DNA of 64,000 nucleotides. Source: Gigaspora margarita. Lineage: Eukaryota; Glomeromycota; Glomeromycetes; Diversisporales; Gigasporaceae. Positions 21,233 to 33,030 of this stretch are shown here, in pieces. Both the position numbers and the translations under genes were made by a program. Numbering within the stretch: the stretch's first letter is position 1; each line of letters begins with the position of its first letter. The stretch lies in the NCBI GenBank assembly GCA_009809945.1, contig WTPW01001594.1:3821-67820 (forward strand), read 5' to 3'. The notes below the pieces were generated by a model. It saw only the letters and a list, made by a program, of their open reading frames with translations. It did not search any database and was not told the DNA's origin.

Positions 21233-23784
21233 CAGGGACGATAATATTTTGTGTTTCACAAAATATCACAACCGTCACAAAATTTTGTGATAATCACAAA
21301 ATTTGTGTAGTTACGCCACAAAATTTCACAAAATTCAATCGAATTTTTTTTAAATATATGTATGCGCATAATTTCACAATAAAACGCATAATTTATTTTA
21401 ACCGAGTTTTTTACAACAAATTTCATATATTCGCTATAAAAGCTCAAATATTATATATGGATAGCAATTTTTTTAATTCAAAAATACTAGCTATTTTTGA
21501 AATTATTCATTGTTAATCATTATACTAACNTATTGTTGATNGAATAATGGTAATGATAATATCAATTATTATTGTTCAACTTTTTTATTAAATGGTTATT
21601 AGCACTGTAAACCGAATAAAATTATGTTTTGTATGTAAAAATGTCTTCTCTTAGACGTCAAAAATCTAACACACTTACTGTTCATACATGAGTTAAAGAA
21701 TATGAGGGTATATTTCGTGCAGATAATGGATTACTTTTCTGTAACTATTGTGATCTTTTAGTTGAATGGAAACACAAATCAACAGTTGATGCACATTGTA
21801 CAAGTAAAAAACATTTAGCACAACAAAAACTTTATGAATCTAAAGAAAAAAATAAAAATCAACAAACCTTGCAAGCTTCTTTATCTGCAGCAGAATCTAA
21901 AAAAAAAGTAATATCTGATCTAATTGAAGCATTTACTAGTGCTGATATTCCTTTAGAAAAAGTAAATTCTTTAATTCCTTTTTTTAAAAAATATCTTAAA
22001 GAAGGAGGAGCAATTCCTCAAGCACCAACTTTACGTCAATTATATTTACCTGAAGTTTTTAATAAACATATTGATTTTTTAAAATCTATTTTTGATTCTA
22101 AACCAGTTTGCATTATTATAGATAAAACTAGTGATAATTGTGCAAGAAATGTAGTTAATACTCTTTTTACATATCATTCACATACTAAATTAGTTTCTGT
22201 TGATTTTTTGACTAGTGTTAATAATTCAACAATTGCACAAACTCTTCTTCCTATATTACATTTTTATAATATTCCTTTAAATACTCCTTATTTATTTCTT
22301 TCAGATTCTGCTTCTTATATGAAAAAATGTTATAATGACGTTTTAAAACCAATTATGCCACAATTAATACATTTACCATGCCCAGCACATATACTAAATC
22401 TAATTGGGTAATTATTATTATTAATATTAATTATTATTATTATTATTAATTATTTTATAATTTTAATTAGAGAAACTTGGCAAAATCTTCCTCAATTTTC
22501 ACTTTTAAAGTTTTTGTTATCTAAAATTAAAGATTTTTTTACTAAATCTCCAGCAAGAAAAAATAGATATCTAGCTTATTTATATGCTCATGGAATTTTA
22601 TCACCATGTAAAATTCCATTACCAACTAAAACAAGATGGAATAGTTGGTTCAAAATGGTTTTTTATACTAAAGAATATCTTCAATATTGGCAAGGTTTTT
22701 TTAAAATTGAATTTGAAAATGATCCAACAAATGGAAGATTAGATGAAATTAATCAAATTTTACAAGATATTGAAAAATTTGGATCTATTACAATTTATAC
22801 AAATTTTATTTCAATATATGCTAAACCATTTATTCATGACTTAGATTTTTTTCAACAACAGAACAAACCAGTTTTTCCATATGCTGAAACAAGATTCGAA
22901 AATCTTACTGCCTATCTTGAATCTAATCGAGTTGCAACACATTTTGGTACAGAACTTGAAACACTTATTTCAAATCTTTTTTTTAATCCATTAGATTTTT
23001 ATTCAATTTTCTGTGCCGCATTTCAAGCTGCGTATGACAAATTTTTATTACACATTCCTAATCATCCTGCCCGCCCTTTATTTCGTGCTATGAGAATTTT
23101 TAATCCTAAATTTATTCAAACCGGAAATATTGAGCGACGTAATATTTGGCAATATTCAATTATTCAAGAATTAAATAATCCTTCAGATGATTTAATTCAT
23201 GAATGGGGTATTTATTGCGGATTAGAATCTGATATTAATGAAAATGAATTGGATGTATATTGGAATAATATGACAATTCGTTTACCTGTTCTTTCTCAAA
23301 TTGATTTAATTATATTTGGTTACCTGTATCTAGCTGTGCCGTTGAGCGTAGCTTTTCTTTATATAGTACTCTTTTAGATGATGATCGTCAAAATTTATCT
23401 AAAGAGTCACTTAAACATTTATCTATGATGTATTTTAACCGAGATTGAATTATTTATACATAGAAATATTTACGTATCAAATTGTTTTTTTTTTATATTT
23501 CATATAGCGATAATTTTTTTTTCTTAAGAGCTTTATTTTTATTTTTTTTATAGTATAAATAAAAAAACATTTTACCTGTTATCACAAAATTTCACAAAAT
23601 TCAAATTAACCCACAAAATCGCACAAAATCGCTTCAAATTGATCCACAATATATCACAACATTTACTTTATACTGCCACAAAATTGCACAAAATTGCTTC
23701 AAATTGATCCACAAAAAATCACAAAATTTACCTTATCCCACCACAAAATTTATGTTATCCCGCCACAAAAAATCATCGTCCCTG
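21233..23784 (+). mobile_element. hAT transposon, 2552 bp, perfect 8-bp TSD
   Basis: Terminal inverted repeats are CAGGGACGATAATATTTTGT on the left and CAGGGACGATGATTTTTTGT read inward on the right. Identical GTTGTGAT duplications lie at 21225-21232 and 23785-23792. Subterminal regions hold many CACAAAATT/AATTTTGTG motifs on both sides. It encodes the decayed transposase described separately. The exact target duplication suggests a rather recent insertion. Confidence 0.93.
21641..23448 (+). pseudogene. hAT transposase with CGGBP1-like zinc finger
   Basis: Reading starts at ATG 21641. An N-terminal C2H2-type finger of the CGGBP1/hAT type is visible (LLFCNYCDLLVEW, then DAHCTSKKHLAQQ). A 63-bp intron 22408-22470 (GTAATT..TTAG) joins CPAHILNLIG to ETWQNLPQFSLL, which fits the hAT core (DKTSDNCARNV early, TKTRWNSWFKMV later). 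The C-terminal dimerisation motif reads SSCAVERSFSLYSTLL followed by LSMMYFNRD and the stop. Two breaks are seen: an in-frame TGA at 21689-21691 where Trp is expected (HT-stop-VKEYEG), and a one-base frameshift at about 23305-23325 just before the dimerisation motif. Everything else is open, so the copy is nearly intact. Single-base assembly errors could account for either break. Confidence 0.85.
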
Positions 23785-23792
23785 GTTGTGAT

Positions 23793-24327
23793 CATATGAA
23801 ATCAGGTGATCAACCAATCACGATTGTAAACAACATAGATTCAACCAATCAGAATTATTATTTTTGTGTAACTACAGAAAATTTGAGCCAACTTAGAAAA
23901 ACTTTACGATATATAGAAGTATAATTTTTTCAAATACTATATTTATTAAAATTTTACTATTATAAAAAGAGTATTTTGTACTACATATTATAAAATTTTT
24001 GGCTAAATTAATAACAACCATAAAAAGTTTTATTTGTAGCACATTTTTATTTTCTATATAAATCTTATTGTACCACTAAAATCATATGATAAATGATCTA
24101 TATTCACCCTACCCTTAAATATATAAATAAATAAAAATAAAAAACATTGTTAAAAAAATATTAAAAAAATATTAAGCTAAAAAACATTAGACTATACAAA
24201 ATTAACTAATTGTTTTTTATAACATGGATGGATCAAAATTTAAAAACTTCTAAAAAATTTTTTTTATATGTTTTTAATAACCAAGTAGAATTTAAAAAAA
24301 AAATTTTTTATATATTTTTAATAACTA
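23793..24327. repeat. Tandem 42-bp AT-rich units (first block near 24235)
   Basis: From about 24235 to 24327 the unit TAGAATTTAAAAAAAA + TTTTTTATATGTTTTTAATA repeats two to three times. The same array continues after the element at 24328-25713, which therefore inserted into it. The rest of this stretch is the right part of the TTAA-flanked MITE. Confidence 0.6.
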
Positions 24328-25713
24328 CCATAAACTGTCATATAAATGACCTCTCCATATATCAGACCCCCTATAAATTAGACCCAGGTCTATAGTATGG
24401 GATCAATTTTTAGTAAATTGTAAAAGACCTGGGTATACAAAAGGAATAGAAAATTAGAAAACCCAGGTATGATACTGTATTTAAATAGAAATAAATAAAC
24501 AGAACTCAAGATTCGAGTTTTGTATTATTTTTATTATTGAGATATTAAACAATTGATGATCATCAATGATAATTGATCTTTTTTTGTTTTATTCTACAGT
24601 TAGTATACAGTACATATGTTCTAATACTAACACTTTATTTTTTTTATTTAATAGTTAATGTTTTTGTTGTTAAAGGGAGCTATTATTGTTGAAGTCATCA
24701 TCAGAACCATCGCAGGAGTTATCGTAGAAGTTGTGGCTTAATAGAAGTTTTGGCTTTGATGGTTGTGATTTTGTCAAGACTTTTGGTCATTGTTGGTAGT
24801 TGTGATTTCTCTAGGGCTTTTGGGTTTAAGTATTATTAGCAACTGGGATTTTGTCACATTTGGTTGTTCACCCTTTCTACTATCTTCAAAGTCTCATGTT
24901 ACTTTATTTTTCAGTATCATACGTGCTATTACTAGTAAAAATTCTGTCGTCTATTTTGTCGTAGTGTAATTTCATTATCTTGAAATTATTATAGTATCAT
25001 TGTTGGTGCACTGCGTTAGTATGTTAGTTTCTGTAATTTCATGTTTATTGGTGTAGTATGAATCATTTATTATGTATGAGGTAATGCGTTGTAGTTAAGG
25101 TTAGGTTTATATGATGCATACCTACAATGTATTTTTGCTAGAATTTAATTAGTTAAATAGAAGTTTGCAGACCTTCGGTCTGTGAATGTATATATAGGCG
25201 TTAATTATTATATTATATGAATTAAATATATATAATATTAAATAAAAATTAAATATATTCAGCTTAGAGTCTTCACATATGATAATAAATTCTATTTAAT
25301 GAACTAGATAGCATTAAAAGAATTGAAAAAGAAGAGTTTGGCTCTATGACATTGTTTGATAATTGTGAAAGTTGATGGTAATGAGTTTAATTATATAAGA
25401 ACATAAAATACCTAGTAAGGAAAGTAGCATTAATGGCATTATGGATTTACGCCATTACAGCTTTACAGTTTTATGGCTCAACGCAAAAAATATAGCACGT
25501 GTATCAATTTGCAAACTACCAACTATAAGATGTATACCAGTTTAAATTTACACGTTAGATATGCAATATATCTACTAAACCTTATATAAATTTCTATATA
25601 TAGGTTTTCTAGTTATCAGACCTGTACCCATACAAGAGACCCAGGGGTCTATTAATAGGTTTTAAAATGGATAAAATAAATTAGACCCAGGTCGTTTATA
25701 TGGCAGTTTATAG
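24328..25713. mobile_element. Inverted-repeat element inside a tandem array
   Basis: The ends CCATAAACTGTCATATAAAT and, read inward from the right, CTATAAACTGCCATATAAAC are inverted over about 25 bp, each followed by GACC. TA lies on both outer sides. The subterminal regions share AGACCCAGGTCTA-type motifs. The interior (24520-25600) has no recognisable protein, only short Asp/Asn-rich frames. A TA duplication would suit a Tc1/mariner-type element, but this is inference. Confidence 0.5.
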
Positions 25714-25920
25714 TAGATAGAATTTAAAAAAAAATTTTTTATATGTTTTTAATAATGTAATAGAATTTAAAAAATTTTTTTATATATTTTTAATAACCTG
25801 ATAGAATTTTTAAAAAAAATTTTTATATGTTTTTAATAACTAAGTGGAATTTAAAAAAAAATTTTTTTATATGATTTTAATAACTAGATAAAATTTAAAA
25901 AAATTTTTTTTTATATTTAT
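25714..25920. repeat. Tandem 42-bp AT-rich units (second block)
   Basis: About five copies of TAGAATTTAAAAAAAA + TTTTTTATATGTTTTTAATA with small changes. This is the continuation of the block ending at 24327. Confidence 0.75.
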
Positions 25921-26580
25921 ATTTTATATCTAGGGGGGGAGTACTGGGTCTATAGATAATGTTATTTATGAATAATCTATTTCTAGAGGTGTCATAAGGT
26001 CTTATAAGGAGATAAATAATGTTATTTATATGCCCTCTTTTGAGTTTGTTAACCAAAAGAGAGAGGTAGCTTATTTTTAGAGATAGCAATATATAGTAAA
26101 GCTTTTGTTATTGTATTATTAAAATTGTTCAATAAAATTATTGAACAATTAAACATATGTCCAATAAATCTTACAATTTATTTGGGCATTGTCCAATCCT
26201 AAAGGTCCAAAAAATTATTTGAACATTTAAACTATATTCAAATATCCTATTGTCCAATTAAATTTATTTGGATATTGACCAATACTAATTCTAATATTAT
26301 AGTTAATGCATATTACGGTCCTTACTGACTATGAATAAAGAATACTAATATCTTAATTTTGAAGGTACTATGCTATTATTTTACAGATATACTTTTTCTA
26401 CCTGCACAGTACAGTAAATTGCTATATACAAGATCCAAATCTGTTACATTCCACCAATTTTGAAACCTACAATAAACCTGAAGGTCTATTGTACAGATAT
26501 GGATATGATGATTAGGGAGGTCTTATGTAAGAATCTAAAGGGGCATCCATAAATAATATTATGTGCCCCTATATACTGTA

Positions 26581-26875
26581 TATTTCTGAAAATAAGCTAC
26601 CTTTTTTGGCCCAAAAATTACACAAAAAAACATGGAGTAGCTTATTTTTAAATTGTTAAATTTTTTAAAAGATTGAAAAATATACTAATAAAAAGTTGTC
26701 CAAATAATGTAAAATTTTTTACTATAAGTGTATTTTGATGCACTGAACAAGTTCACTTAATGGCACTTTTGTGATTTATTTAGTAAAATTTGGACTTTAT
26801 ATATAGAAACTGCTAACGCATTTTTTGAGATTTTTGAAAAAATCAGGAGGGTAGCTTATTTTCAGAAATATAGGA
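26581..26875. mobile_element. MITE with TATTTCTGAAAATAAGCTACC ends
   Basis: The left end is TATTTCTGAAAATAAGCTAC and the same sequence is found inverted at the right end. A second inner GAGTAGCTTATTTTTA is present on the left side. The end sequence matches the longer element at 3963-4700 and a solitary copy near 26070. Confidence 0.65.
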
Positions 26876-26944
26876 TAGTAGCTCATGATCCCCTAGACTA
26901 TATAAAATTTTTTTTAATTATATATAAAATTTACAAAAACTTGG

Positions 26945-27240
26945 ATATATTATGACCCAGTGATCCAATTTGGATAATTTTGGTACTATTCGATTCATTT
27001 TATAGAGATGAATCCAATGGTACCAAAATCATTTCATTGGGATTAATGGAACAGAGTTATTCACAAAAAAACTATTGTTTTTATAGTAATTTTATAAGAA
27101 AGATAATAACCAATAGCATTTTGTTAATAAAACTTGATCCAGTAATCCAAATCAATAATTTTGGTACTATTCGAATCCTCTCATTGAGACGATTCAAATG
27201 GTACCAAAATTATCTAATTTAGACATCTGAATCAAGTTTT
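26945..27240. repeat. Two hairpins of the GGTACCAAAAT family
   Basis: First hairpin about 26950-27050: ATTTTGGTACTATTCGATTC faces GAATCCAATGGTACCAAAAT. Second about 27130-27235: ATTTTGGTACTATTCGAATC, CTCTCATTGAGACG tip, then GATTCAAATGGTACCAAAAT. Both are bounded by TGATCCAGTGATCC-like sequence. They match the hairpins in 31057-31818, 34633-34728 and, in more diverged form, 45143-47892. Confidence 0.7.
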
Positions 27241-27469
27241 AGACAAATTTTTAGAAAAAAATTACATTAAATTTTTTGGTCCTTACCTATTTATTGGAAA
27301 AAATGTTATATTTTGGGAACACTCAAACATAATATTATTTATGGATGCTCTCTAATAATTGGGGATCTAATAATTAAATATATTGTTATTGGCAAATTGA
27401 AATCCCTTAACCCATTGACTAAACAAAAAAAATACAAGACCTGATTCTGGTCCTAATACTTTGCAAAAA

Positions 27470-27760
27470 GTCATAAAAAATCATAAAAAAGCTATCACTA
27501 AGCCTTCACGATTCCATTGTCAATTTTTTTATTTTTTATTTTTTTTTTATGATTATTTTTTTATTTCTTTTTATTTATTTTATTTTTATTTATTATTTTA
27601 TTTTTTTTCATTATTTATTTATTTATTTTTACTTTTTTTTACTTTTTTTTTTGCAAATTATTTATTTAATGTCTAGATCAAATTAGATTTAGATTACTTT
27701 TTTTATATCAATATTATTTATTTATTTATTATTTTTTATTCTTTTTTAATTTTTTTTTTT
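27470..27760. repeat. T-rich low-complexity DNA
   Basis: TTTATTT and TTTTTATT runs with few other bases. No gene. Confidence 0.6.
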
Positions 27761-27769
27761 AGAGTTTGA

Positions 27770-28447
27770 AAACCAGATGCTATAACCAAAATTTTATGAT
27801 GAGTTATAGTGATGTAATATTTTGAAAGGCTCTGAGTTCTACCATACGTACTATATATGGCTTTATACGGAAAATTAGAATTAGAGGAGGTCACAACAAG
27901 AAAAGCACTTATCAAAGGCTTAATCCCCAAAGATACACATACAAGACTGACACATCTATTAAAGATGAAGTCAAGAAAAAAATTTGTGAGTATAGTGATA
28001 AGGACAGCCTAGAACACCTTTTATGAACAAGTATAGCGGATACGATGTGGAAAAGTTAATGAATGAGAAAAAGAGAAAAAGATAACAGGAAAAATAAAGA
28101 AAAGAATAAAAGAGAGGAAAAAACCAGTTGCTGATAGAAGACTAAATCAACAGTGGAGGGAAGAAAAGGAAGACAGCTAGAAGAAAAAGAAGAATGTATT
28201 AAAAAAGAAGCAATTAGGACAATAGTAGGGCTTGTCGTGGAAGGGGGAAGACCCTTCTACTATGGACTTTAAGTAGTTAGACGAGCAGTCTATTTCAATT
28301 TGAGGTAGTGCGGCAGGTTGCACTTAGATACCATCTGGGTGGCCGGGTGATGCTGAACTTAAGTATTAGGTAGTTCTATATAGTTACATATGTAATTTCA
28401 AGAATCTTAATAAAGTATTAGCGTGACTGCTTAAGGTTTAAAAAAAA
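27770..28447 (+). pseudogene. 3' end of a LINE-type retrotransposon
   Basis: The coding part is in shifted frames. At 27960-28035 one frame reads KKKICEYSDKDSLEHLL, which resembles the C-terminal Cys-His motif of LINE polyproteins (C..C....ExxEHLxxxC). Next comes a lysine/arginine-rich frame (28050-28200), then a non-coding tail with TAGTGCGGCAGGTTGCAC and GCCGGGTGATGCTG, ending AATAAAG, GCGTGACTGCTTAAGGTTT and an A-run. No reverse transcriptase motifs lie upstream in the window, so it is 5'-truncated. The tail resembles the end of the SINE at 46962-47735. Confidence 0.6.
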
Positions 28448-28464
28448 TATATATATATTTGTTA

Positions 28465-28905
28465 TCTAAATGAGAATACAACTAGCCACACGTGTACTTT
28501 TGGTGTTTAATTTAAGTAGTTTATCTAAAGGTTCTATACTAGCTGATATATCTACAATCCAACTATAGGAATTGTCTATTTAAACTTCTGGTTCATGATC
28601 CTCCTATTACTACCTAATGAACTATATATATAATACAAATATTGTTGGTTACAATTTTTTTTAAATAATCACAAACCTAAGAGCTACTTTACCTCTTACC
28701 AACTGCCTACTATTATTCTTCTAATCTCATTCCACTTCTAGATATAGATTTAGTAACAAAGCCACCTACCCTTATTAAGTTTATTCCAATTCTGGCCACC
28801 CAGCTTTTCTGGTAGTACCATTATAGATCATTACTATTAACTCCTAATTTAGAACTTGCCAAATGGGTTTCTATTTTTCTGGTTTTTTAGATTTGTAGTA
28901 TTTTT
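28465..28905 (-). repeat. Decayed SINE copy (inverted)
   Basis: Read on the minus strand, this matches the body of the SINE at 46962-47735 from GCAAATCCAGGAAACC-like sequence (here GCAAATCTA..AAACC) through CTACCAGAA.. and GTAGAACC to ACTACTTAAATTA and GTACACGTGTGGCTAGTTGT. Differences are mostly C to T or G to A. The tRNA-like head is missing. It abuts the LINE tail in opposite orientation, joined by an AT repeat. Confidence 0.65.
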
Positions 28906-31056
28906 TTTTAATTTATTTTTTTTATTTAATTAACACTAATGTAAATGTCTTGAATTTGATGTAGCTAACTTTACCAATAGCAATTCTTTATTGAATCAGT
29001 ATAAAAAACATGCAGATTTTGCTAAAGTGACAACTTTTAATTTAAAATAAACATTTATTTAAAAAAAGCATCGTTAAATAAAAAAAAATCAAATATTTAT
29101 TAAGGTAATATAAATCTTTCCAAAATCAAGATTATCAAGAGATTGTCCCTAATTTGACACACTGGATGATCTCAAATAAGATCAGTTTACATTCTTAAGA
29201 TATTGCTTTTCTGCTTTTTTACATTCTGTTTCCTTTTTTTTTTTGTACTTATTGCTTCTGTGCCTTTTCAGCTTCACATGCTATTTGTTTTTGAAGAGCC
29301 TCTTCTTTTTTACATTGTTTTTCATTGGCTAGTTTTTTTGCCTCCTCTTCTGCTTTTTTTAATTAATTTAACAATTCTTCATTAGTTAGAAGCCAGAAGA
29401 AAGGCATAGTTTTTCTCTTTTTTCTTTTTGGAGGTAGGGATTCTGATTGCTCTTCCTCATCTTCTAAATTTTCAGCTAGTAGAGTAAAACACAAGGGATA
29501 TTTAAGAATTTGCCACAAAGAACTTGTACTGGAATTATAGAGGGTTTTGATCTCTTCCTCTAAAGATCAATCCTTTCATTTAATAACTTAATTTCTAATA
29601 TTAGTTTTTTTTATAGAGCTTGCTTTGGTAAAATGTGTACGATGTGGGCCAACTTTGAAGAGACTAAAATAAAAATAATTGTAAAGACAAAGAAGATTGT
29701 ATAAACAGAGAAGATTGTGAAGACGAGATTCAGGAATACTAGTATATTCAGTTGCTATTGAAGGATCTAGACAGTCAGTACCTATTTACTAGGGTTGAAT
29801 GGCCAAATTCCTCTAGTCTTGAAGGCATTTGATATTGCAGAAGTTATATAGATTGTAATTAGGCCTTTGCATGGGCTAAGTAGGGCCAGATAATGGCAAT
29901 ACTCTAGCCTTACTCATCTGTATAAGGGCTTGACTTCTAAGCCCTTACTCTTACCCTAGGGCTCAAAATTTGATGCCTTAGCCTAGCCTACAAAACCCAT
30001 AGGTACCTGTAGGTACTTATGGGTTATTATTATTAATAAAAAGACTGCTCCAAATTAGATTAGCTAAAGTAGAATGAGTTTTAAATTCATAGTCTGTTGT
30101 ATGACTGGTTGGCCAGTTATTTAATTCATATGATTGGCTGATTTTTGTCAGCTCCGATATAGTATAACACTCATTCAACTAAAACAAAAACCAGTTTTAA
30201 TTTAGTATATCAAAATCATCTATTCAATCATATATTCAGCTTATAATTATAAGTTGAGATCCTTTAATCTAATTATCAATTTCATAAATTTCTCTATTTT
30301 TACCTATCTGTTCTTGTTTGTTGCAATGCATATATTTACTATAATTATAGGACTTTATATTTCATTTTATTTATATTTATTTATTAGTTCACCAACTAAT
30401 AAACGCAAATAAATGCAAATTAATAGATTTATTAGTTTATTTAGATATTTAAATTAATAAATGTTTATTATATTTACAGATTATATTGCACGAATAAAAT
30501 GAATTAGATAGTAATTTTATTAAATTAATAATAAATTATTTTAAATACTTAATAATTGTTCTTTATACTCATGATCTAAAATAAAATTATAAATACTAGA
30601 AACATAGTACAAAGTACAAGGTTTATAGTTTGCAGGCAACTATCTGTGTGCAAAATCTTGGATCTTATTAGATAGTGTATTTATATCAATTATAGTATCA
30701 CTTGTATAATCACGTATATTGGGTAATTTGATATATCTTAATATTAATTTGCTTATGTTTGTTTAATCTATATACAATTGATTTTTGTGAATTTCATTTT
30801 GGTAAACTTGTGGCTATGCACAGCTTCCAAATTCTGATAAGTTCATCAGTAAGTGATCATTGTGAGATCATCTGTCTTTATTGTAGTATATAATTTTAGC
30901 AAATTTAGATTTCTATAAATATTAGTAAATAAAATATATTAAAGTAGGGCAATGGGGTATGAATGGGAGGTCATGGGCATGCGAACATTAAAAGAGGAAG
31001 TTTATACGTAAGGTTTTTTGTTCAAAAGAGAGAAAGCTATCTTTTGTTTTGTTATT

Positions 31057-31818
31057 CATCAGGAAAATAAATAAGGCGCAGATCTGCACAAATTTGCGAC
31101 CCTAGAAAATTTTAACAAATTTTGCAATAACTTGTAATCCAGGGTCCAAACTTAACAATTTTGGTACTATTCGATTCGTCTCGATGAGCTGGATCGAATG
31201 GTACCAAAATCGTCGAATTCCAATTACTAGAACACAAGAAAATCCCATCCAAGTAAATTTTATAAATATCGAATGATCTTGCTAACCAGTAGTCTGAATT
31301 TAATGATTTTGGTACCATTCGATTCCTCTCGATGAGACAGTTCGAACGGCACCAAAAACGTCAAAATCAGATTACTGGTTAACAAGTTATTCATAAAAAA
31401 CGATTTGTAGCGCAGTTCTGCGCAGAAATTTAAATTCTTTTTTAAATTTCTGCGCAAAGCTGCGCCGCAAATCATTTTTTATGAATAACTTGTTAACCAG
31501 TGATCTGGTTTTGACGTTTTTGATGCCTTCGAACCATCTCATCAAGAGAAATCGAATGGTACCAAAATCATTAAATTCGGACCACTGGTTGGCAAGATCA
31601 TTCGATATTTATAAAATTTACTTGGATGGGATTTTCTTGTGTTCTAGTAATTGGAATTTAACGATTTTGGTACCATTCGATCCGGCTCATCAAGACGAAT
31701 CGAATGGTACCAAAATCGTTAAGGTTGGACCACTGGATTACAAGTTATTGCAAAATTTGTTAAAATTTTTCAGGATCGCAGATTTGTGCAGATCTGTTCC
31801 TTATTTATTTTCCTGATG
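31057..31818. repeat. Long palindrome with nested GGTACC hairpins (foldback)
   Basis: Arms of about 380 bp meet near 31437. The outer ends are CATCAGGAAAATAAATAAGG facing its inverse. Each arm carries two shorter hairpins of the form TTTTGGTACCATTCGATTC, (C)TCTCGATGAG, then the mirror GAATGGTACCAAAAT, so the whole folds as hairpins within a hairpin. The centre carries GCGCAGTTCTGCGCAGAAAT and its inverse. Frames read through it are palindrome by-products. Confidence 0.85.
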
Positions 31819-31874
31819 TTACTTGCCTTGGTAAAGACTGGCTATATCTCTTTTCTACTCCATTTTAAGCAATC

Positions 31875-31981
31875 CTACAAGTAGAAATATGAATCGATTT
31901 AGTTGATTAAATCAACTAAACATAGTAATTTATATATAAATTTTTTAGTTGACTAAATCGATTCCTATTTCTACCTGCAAG
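31875..31981. repeat. Hairpin, 107 bp
   Basis: CTACAAGTAGAAATATGAAT followed by CGATTTAGTTGATTAAATC faces GACTAAATCGATTCCTATTT then CTACCTGCAAG. A small foldback element. Confidence 0.65.
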
Positions 31982-33030
31982 TATTAGTAACATTAGTTTG
32001 GTTGGGGATATATTAGATGGTTAATGATCCATGGTTGCAGTGGTAGTATAAAGTTCTTTACAGTAGTTTTTGGGCTCTATAGGTGCATGTACAGTGCAAG
32101 AGCTCTTATTAGTGGATAGTTAGGCTCCATGGCTACAGTAACAGTATAAGGACCTAAAATAGATATTTCAAAATAATGCATGATTTTCTTTTTAGCTATA
32201 TGGATAAATGCTAGTTAGTTATCTTTGTAATATTTAGGGTTTCATGTAATTGGCAGGGTGCAGTTTAGATCTTGGGTTTAGAAAATTTGGAAAGAGGTTA
32301 GTAGTTTATACATTTGACAGTTGGAAGAATTAGTCCTAGTCTAGAGACTTTTGACATAGGTATTAAAGTTTAAATATGTAATAATAGAGCTTTGCTAATT
32401 TTGAACTTGTCCATAATTTCTTCAAATCATGTATAATCTTAAAAGTGCTCGAATCATCTAATCAAGTTTACTCATAAGTTTATGTACCTGGTTTCATGTG
32501 ACAGTATTGCGCAGCTACCTTATGATAAATATTTCCAATATTGAATAGCTTGTATCAGTATAAATCGATAAAAATTAGCCAATAATATGATCTGAAATTT
32601 ACATGAAATATAAATAATGGGTATCTGTAAGTATGGAAGTCAGGTAGTGGTACTACTCAAGCCCTACCCATTTTGTAAGGGCTTAGTTTTTTGAACCCTT
32701 ACTCTTACACTAGGGCTTGGAATTTGATACTCTAGCATGGCCCTTGTAGGCCTACCTGCAAATACCCATAGTAGCCCAAACCCATGCAAAGACCTAGTTG
32801 TAATATAAAATGCTCCTAAAACTTCAGCAAACATGTACTTAGTTACAAGTTTACTACTATTAATATAAAGCTTTTCACATTTTCTATTGTATGCTTTTTT
32901 TAATATAGCAAATGGTAGCTCTGCTGGCTATAAACCGTGAGTAATATAGAGAAAAACAATAGAGAAAAATATTATTCTTATAATAGAAGTTAATACTAGT
33001 ATAAATAATATAGCTTTTATATCCGTCTAG

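Larger units (their letters stand above)
21187..24114. mobile_element. TTAA-flanked MITE carrying a nested hAT element
   Basis: The left end GGATAGGGTGAA and the right end read inward GGGTAGGGTGAA are each directly bordered by TTAA (21183-21186, 24115-24118). Inverted similarity continues inward as TAGATCATTT. Removing the hAT element 21233-23784 and one 8-bp duplication leaves about 370 bp, so the host element is a MITE. TTAA duplications are typical of piggyBac-type elements, but no piggyBac transposase is present here. Confidence 0.6.
26539..27353. mobile_element. Inverted-repeat element, 815 bp
   Basis: The left end AGGGGCATCCATAAATAATA and the right end read inward AGAGAGCATCCATAAATAAT are inverted over about 27 bp. 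It encloses the MITE at 26581-26875 and the hairpins at 26945-27240, so it is composite. CTAA lies near both borders; no target duplication is certain. Confidence 0.55.
29860..32796. mobile_element. hAT-like element, 2.9 kb, no transposase
   Basis: The left end is TAGGCCTTTGCATGGGCTAA and the right end, read inward, TAGGTCTTTGCATGGGTTTG. Flanks ATTGTAAT and GTTGTAAT agree at 7 of 8 positions. Subterminal regions hold TAAGGGCTT/AAGCCCTTAC and GGGCTTG-type repeats in both halves. It contains a 762-bp palindrome (31057-31818) and a hairpin (31875-31981), and no recognisable transposase. It interrupts the pogo relic. Confidence 0.7.

Noticed and set aside
31481-31816. 111-residue plus-strand protein and its minus-strand partners
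   Set aside because: They arise from the two arms of a long palindrome, so similar frames appear on both strands; no independent evidence of coding.
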